NCBI RefSeq assembly: GCF_964355755.1
Contig: NC_092677.1
Location: 26,382,101-26,446,100, forward strand
Length of the DNA: 64,000 nt
Direction of reading: 5' to 3'
From: Antedon mediterranea
Lineage: Eukaryota; Echinodermata; Crinoidea; Comatulida; Antedonidae
Part shown: piece by piece, positions 59,215 to 64,000 of the stretch
Position numbering within the stretch: position 1 is the stretch's first letter
Layout of the letters: each line of letters begins with the position of its first letter
The notes under the pieces: model-generated
The model's input: the letters and a program-made list of their open reading frames with translations, nothing else
Database searches by the model: none
What the model was told of the DNA's origin: nothing
Translations under genes and position numbers: made by a program

Positions 59215-60280
59215 GGCTTGTCTAATTTATAGGTCCATGCTCGACCCAAATTACGTCTAGGAAAAGAGAGTCAATGAGATTTATGAAGCATAGCTGTCAA
59301 AATAAGCCTGGTATAATAAATACCATCAATTTATCATTGAATAATGTATGGTCAAAACATTACTTCTTCTATGACAACAATTTTCTCGCGTGTGCCGTTG
59401 TCTGTCAGGACTGTCCAATTACACGGGAAAATAATGTATTGAAATTCCTTGAATGCCGTTAAATACACATTTTTTAATTTAATAAACATGTAATATCATT
59501 TTATCATCATGAATTTAACAATGTTGATATACAAAATATAGTACCAAAAACCGTAGTTTTATGTAATTATTTTTTTCCAAAAATGGCGTAGTTCATACAT
59601 TGCCGACTGAGGGCGCAATTTGTTTATCGTTCGTTGCCGGCTAAAACGGTTATTTTCGGTGATGTTCTAGACCCTATATTTCGAAAACTACGTTAGATTT
59701 TCATAATTCTTTCGTTATTATAATATTGATACAAAATACTAACAAGAAATGTATAATTTGTTTGAAAAATATTAACTTACGACCTTAGAGAATAATTCAG
59801 TATGCGTTTGTTCTTTGTGGCGAGCCAGTTACATAATAATATTTCGCTTTGTTTATTACATAGCACGAAGCGCATCATGAATCGCGGCTTGTTTGATGTT
59901 AACGCCCCCACCCCAACTCCCCCCCCCTACCCCCCAAAAACCCCTAAATCTATAACCGGATTAGCAATTACATTGCTGACAAACTTATTTCGTATTTTAT
60001 GAAGGATGGACAAACTGTTGTTAAGAAGAGTAGAGGCGTTAATTTGATATATAGTACCAAGAGTTTCAACATTCCAAAGATAAGATGGCAAGATATAGAA
60101 AGCAGTAGGCCTATTGGAAATGTATAATAAATAAAAAGGACATGTTCTGGAAGGGTACACACCATTTTTGGTGTTAGGGTATGTCATGGTTCATCTCGTA
60201 GAATCATAGAAGAAAGAAACTTTAAACTTGGCACTCTTGCCCCTACCAGCATAAATGTACAACTGATATATTTTGAACAT
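59215..60280. other. Intergenic, no supported gene; C-rich tract
   Basis: A C-rich stretch lies at 59906-59944. Frames at 59274 and 59802 have no motif or splice support. Confidence 0.5.
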
Positions 60281-61226
60281 TAACGCCCGTATTCTTAAAC
60301 CGGACTTTAGTCGTAGTTCGAAGTTCGACTTGAAAAAGTCGTAGTTCGAGCTATTACTTCAAATTCGATTAAAAAACGAAGTAGGCCTAGTCGAAGTTTG
60401 CAGTTCGACTTAATGAAGTCGAGCTTTTAGTCGAGTTGCACACGTCTGGGTAACAAAGGCTATACATTGGCCAATGACAAGAGAGTATTTTGAGGAGCAG
60501 ACGGAATTTTGCGCATTGATATCAATTTCCATTTTCTTACAAAACTTTTTACGCATCAGACTAGGACTATACATGAAAAATAATTTTAATCGTTAATTAT
60601 TAGAACAAGATCAGTATTAATTTAACAGTGAAGTACTTTTGATTAACAACAAACAAAATCTTCAAAATATATTTAGGAACCATGGCGGTACGGTAACTTT
60701 TATATTTTCTAGGCCCCCAACAAAGTATGATCGCGACGAACCACGCACTTCATATAGCGTGACAAGAAAGCGCTAGGCCCCCTAAACATTCCATCGCGTG
60801 GTGAATTTCCGCATCTGCCATTGTCACTATGGCGTGACGTATTTGAAGTCGGACTTGCGCGAAGAAAATTACGTAATTTGTATACAGTTGTAAATAAAGA
60901 TGATTTTCATTATTATAACATATACCAATGTATATTTAATTAAGCTAATATAAAAATAGATATTTCATTCTTCAATATCTGGCCAATATAACAACTCAAT
61001 GACTGTTACGTTTTTCATAAACATCGTTTAAAAACCATTTAGTCGACCATTTAGCCTGCCCCCTCCAGGACTAAAAAAATCGATCAAAATCCGTCTCGAT
61101 TTAGTCGAGGTTGGCCTGAATTAGTCGGCGATTTAGTTGAAGTTCGGTTTATGAATTAAAATGACGTCATTTTTTTAGTTTTAGCTCGAACTACGACTAA
61201 AGTCCGGTTTAAGAATACGGGCGTAA
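60281..61226. mobile_element. PIF/Harbinger-type MITE, 940 bp, TAA target duplication
   Basis: TIRs start CGCCCGTATTCTTAAACCGG at 60284 and mirror it ending at 61223, with about 38 bp of near-perfect inverted match through CGGACTTTAGTCGTAGTTCGA. TAA flanks both sides (60281-60283, 61224-61226); a 3-bp TWA duplication is the Harbinger hallmark. Subterminal AGTTCGACTT/AAGTCG words are repeated. No transposase. Confidence 0.85.
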
Positions 61227-61257
61227 TTTTACAAAAGACGTTCATAATGTTGCTTGT

Positions 61258-61365
61258 AGATTTTAGTCGCGCGCAAACGCGACTCAAGAGCTCACTTTGT
61301 CGATCGGTCGGTAAACACAAATTTGCGCACGCAACTGCATGCATCCATGTATATGGCCTTGGTTT
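61258..61365 (-). mobile_element. AGTCGCGTG-family element, short copy; empty site at 62340
   Basis: TTTAGTCGCGCG ... CGATCGGTCGGTAAACAC ... ATGGCCTTG is inserted in a sequence that recurs uninterrupted at 62315-62440 (GACGTTCAT ... GGAGGG ... ACCCCTAGCTATTTTGG). The duplicate gives the pre-insertion state. Confidence 0.65.
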
Positions 61366-61369
61366 TTTT

Positions 61370-63160
61370 TTGGAGGGTCTTGTTTTAGGTTTCCTGCTTT
61401 ATAAGAAACTATTTCGGCATTGTACCCCTAGCTATTTTGGAGGCGTGTTTTTATAGATGTGTGTTGACATCTAGCTCCGCAGTGTTGTGAACGATTCTTT
61501 ACATTATATTATTTTTAGTAGGTGAAAGAACCAACCAGCCCTACTGTATTATGTCACTAACAATGTACGGTACTGAATACACAATAACAAATCCATCTCC
61601 ATTCAACTATTTTGTGTATGTACTTTTCATTCTAATGAAGCATAACAATGCAAGCTGCTATATAGATATTGTGTTTATTTCAACTGTACAGCTCATGTTA
61701 TTCCAATTATTACCATAGAAATGATCAATGGTCTAGATTATTATCTGGGCTTAGAACGGTCCTTGTCGACTCCTCTCCAATTGAATATAGGTACTAGTTT
61801 AGTTTAAATTATTGTTCAGTACAGTATAGTTCAGTTCAGGCCGGACTATACTTAGGCTACGTCTCACAAAATGTATACTGACTGATTGTTAAACAAAAAT
61901 AATTGACAATAAATCATGATTTTTGAAGAAAGAACAATAATTAAAACCTGTGTGGCGCTTTTTGTAAGAAATATTTCTTGTTTAACCATAATTATAACCT
62001 ACTGTAAATGATTGTTCAGGTAAATCTATCGGGTAGTAACTAAAGTGCGAGGCCGGCAACGAGGCCGGCGAGGTAAGTCAAAGCGGGACGTCGTCTCACA
62101 TACTTAGTTCAAACCAATGTTTGCTAATATACTTTTTTTTGGTATTTATTAAGTTTTTAAAGGTATTTGAACAACCACTTAATAACATACTATATTGATA
62201 TTGCAAATGTTGATATAATATATAAAATAAATTTAAAAAGACAGTAAGGCAAGTTATAAAAACGTGTAAAATTGTAAAAATTAAAAAATCAAGTTTAAGT
62301 TAAAATTAAGTTTTGCAACAGACGTTCATATGTTACTTGTTTTTTTGTTGTTGGAGGGCCTTGTTTTACTTTTTCTGCTCTATAAGCTAACTAATTTTGC
62401 ATTGTACCCCTAGCTATTTTGGAGGCGTGTTTTTATAGATGTATAGGTATTATATCACTTTCGGTTACCACGTGAAAACTATTTCCAGGGCTTTCGTCAC
62501 ATCATGAATATTCATGTGTGGATTCAGGCGCTCTATAGTTTTTGCCTTAACCTAATACAAAAAAATAATTCCCCGGTATATACACTGATGAAACAGTGAT
62601 TGCGGTTTTTGTTGTTTCATTTTGATCTATTGTATTGTAATATTGTATTTGTATAGTATTAAAATAATTCAAATTGAAATAAAAATTACTTTTGCACCAC
62701 GACCTAGTTGAATAATTAACGAAAAAGGCTGCACACCTTGTGTTTATGCCCGTATCGGCCTGCCGCAAGATTTTAGCCGAAGTCAGTTTTATGATCGAAA
62801 TAATTCTCCCAATTACCATAAAGAACGTATCATCCCTAAATCGTCTACTGACCTAACGACACAATTTCCTTTTTTTTTGGTCCATTGTTGATTTTTGCGG
62901 TTTTCATGGGTGATAGGTTCGTTAGACTTAAGTACCCTTTAAAGAATGCATTGCGTTCATCTGTTTTAATAAAATCGAGTTCAGAAATTATAATGTTTAT
63001 GTGCGACAAAAAAAACTAGACCATTTACTTTAATTAGTAGGCCTCTATCTATTGCCATGATGCTAGTAATACATATGGCGTGGCGCGAGTGCAATTATTA
63101 ACGCATTTTTTAATTGCTGGTCAGTTATTAACTCTACTTCATGAAATGGAATGACGTATC
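61370..63160. other. Intergenic, no supported gene
   Basis: Contains 62315-62440 (duplicate of the 61240-61460 flanks) and 62690-62860, an inverted copy of the TTCGGCTAAAAT module seen at 23850, 25620, 39960 and 47905. The short frame at 62547-62819 lies in this module and has no protein support. Confidence 0.5.
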
Positions 63161-63169
63161 ATCTTTACC

Positions 63170-63847
63170 ATAGAGAGACAGTTTAGTGTTTTCTCTCTAG
63201 AGCACTTATACAAGCCTGGATAAGTCGTCTGAGGGCGGCCTGCTCAGTTGTTTGACTGGCGCCCTTATTACCGAGTAGCCAAAGCACGATTCGACACAAA
63301 GTGCGTTTATTAATTATTTAATTTTCATCAACTTCAAATTGTAGTTGAATTAGGCCTAAATTAACAAAACAATTGCATGTGTAAATGTCATAATTGTTTA
63401 GAAATAATAGAATTAGTTTTTTTAGTAATAATTATAGACCTTTTATGTCAACCAATGTTATGACAGTATGGAAAGGGCCGTTGATATGGGTTTATCATAG
63501 AAATGTGCGCTTAAGTGAATGCTAACTAACTAATTTAACTAATTTAATTAAAATAATTAGAATTAAAATAACTTACAACAATCTCCCCTTGTTCTTTATC
63601 ATTCAAAACTGCAGCAATAGTTGTTTTAATCGTCCCGCATTTTATCTTGATTCTTTCGTCATACTCTCCATATAATATCAACTGTGCATGCAGTACGCAT
63701 TGCTTCTGGTCTTACATTCTTGCTGAACTTTGACCAACTTTCCAGAAGTTCTTTCCAAGATAAACAATCCAGACGCTGATAGTTTGTTTAAAAGTGATGG
63801 TATACGGCGTTCGCAAGCTGGATCAGAGAGTATATCAGTTACCTGTA
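63170..63847 (-). pseudogene. M-family pseudogene (exons 3 and 4), window edge
   Basis: Exon 3-like: acceptor cattacag at about 63852, then D-I-L-S-D-P; next frame W-K-E-L-L-E-S-W-S-K-F; next frame A-Q-L-I-L-Y-G-E-Y-D-E-R-I-K-I-K, ending at donor GTT|gtaagt near 63577. Two frame changes are needed. Exon 4-like: I-N-K-R-T-L-C-R-I-V, L-L-G-N-K-G-A-S-Q-T-T-E-Q-A-A-L-R-R-L-I-Q-A, then a frame change before L-S-L-Y-G-K-D-D, and a stop. The exon 4 acceptor is decayed. More diverged from M1-M3 than they are from each other. Upstream exons would lie outside the window. Confidence 0.75.
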
Positions 63848-64000
63848 ATGAATAGTACAAAGCATGAATACATCATGTAGGCCTAACCTGGTAATATTCA
63901 AAATTAAAACAATGGGAACTTTGACGTGTCCTTTGAAGGCGCTTCCATATCGCATGGATGATTTCACTATGTTATGACATTTTATATATAAAAGTAATGA

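Overview
The window is metazoan nuclear DNA: AT-rich, with short phase-0 exons bounded by GT-AG introns and a dense load of LINE, Penelope-like, SINE, Helitron-like, Harbinger-like and palindromic MITE sequence. The frequent TAGGCCTA-type words, the repeat mix and an expanded death-effector-domain gene suggest a marine deuterostome, probably an echinoderm; this is inference, not proof. There is no bacterial operon, CRISPR array or phage.

The genes form a locally duplicated, immune-like cluster of two kinds. Plus-strand genes (called P here) are built from one exon type: about 82-89 residues, intron phase 0 at both ends, consensus [VI]-D-C-G-x-E-I-T-L-x-D-V-Q-S-L ... D-A-T-K-R-L-[IV]-C-E-T-P ... 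V-L-K-D-A-E-I-x-I ... Y-S-L-x-A-G-[ND]-K ... [FV]-x-V-[YF]-R-x-x-D-G-S-I-K. I do not recognise this domain and call it the CGSEIT domain. P1 (2090-2654, frameshifted) and P5 (51702-52371, intact) have a four-residue first exon plus one domain. P2 (10979-19899) has a three-residue first exon plus five domains. P3 (27726-36754) has a death effector domain, two TRADD-N-like domains, a short linker and five CGSEIT domains, about 909 residues if joined as proposed. P4 (42628-46351) is a duplicate of the P3 linker and domain exons without the DED part, and one of its exons is broken.

Minus-strand genes (M) have four phase-0 exons and encode about 290-310 residues: M1 (1-1498, cut by the window edge), M2 (5120-7686) and M3 (48438-51116), with a decayed copy at 63170-63847. 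M1/P1 and M3/P5 are head-to-head pairs about 590 bp apart with a kappaB-like GGAAATTCC site between them; the same site lies before the candidate leader exon of P3. The last M exon resembles the CGSEIT domain, so both kinds may share one ancestral exon module.

Layout: 1-4660 is a near-identical direct duplicate of about 49572-54015. 4700-10900 holds M2 and repeats. 10979-19899 is P2, with a 5'-inverted LINE in its fourth intron. 20000-27000 is repeat-rich and holds two Helitron-like elements whose empty sites are found at 38.9 and 39.9 kb. 27726-36754 is P3. 37000-48400 is a rearranged duplicate of the P2/P3 flanks plus P4. 48438-52371 is M3 and P5. 54000-64000 is mostly repeats with two decayed gene copies. 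The neighbourhood suggests a death-fold adaptor cluster evolving by tandem duplication, exon-array change and transposition; function is inferred only from the DED, the possible TRADD-N domains and the kappaB-like sites.
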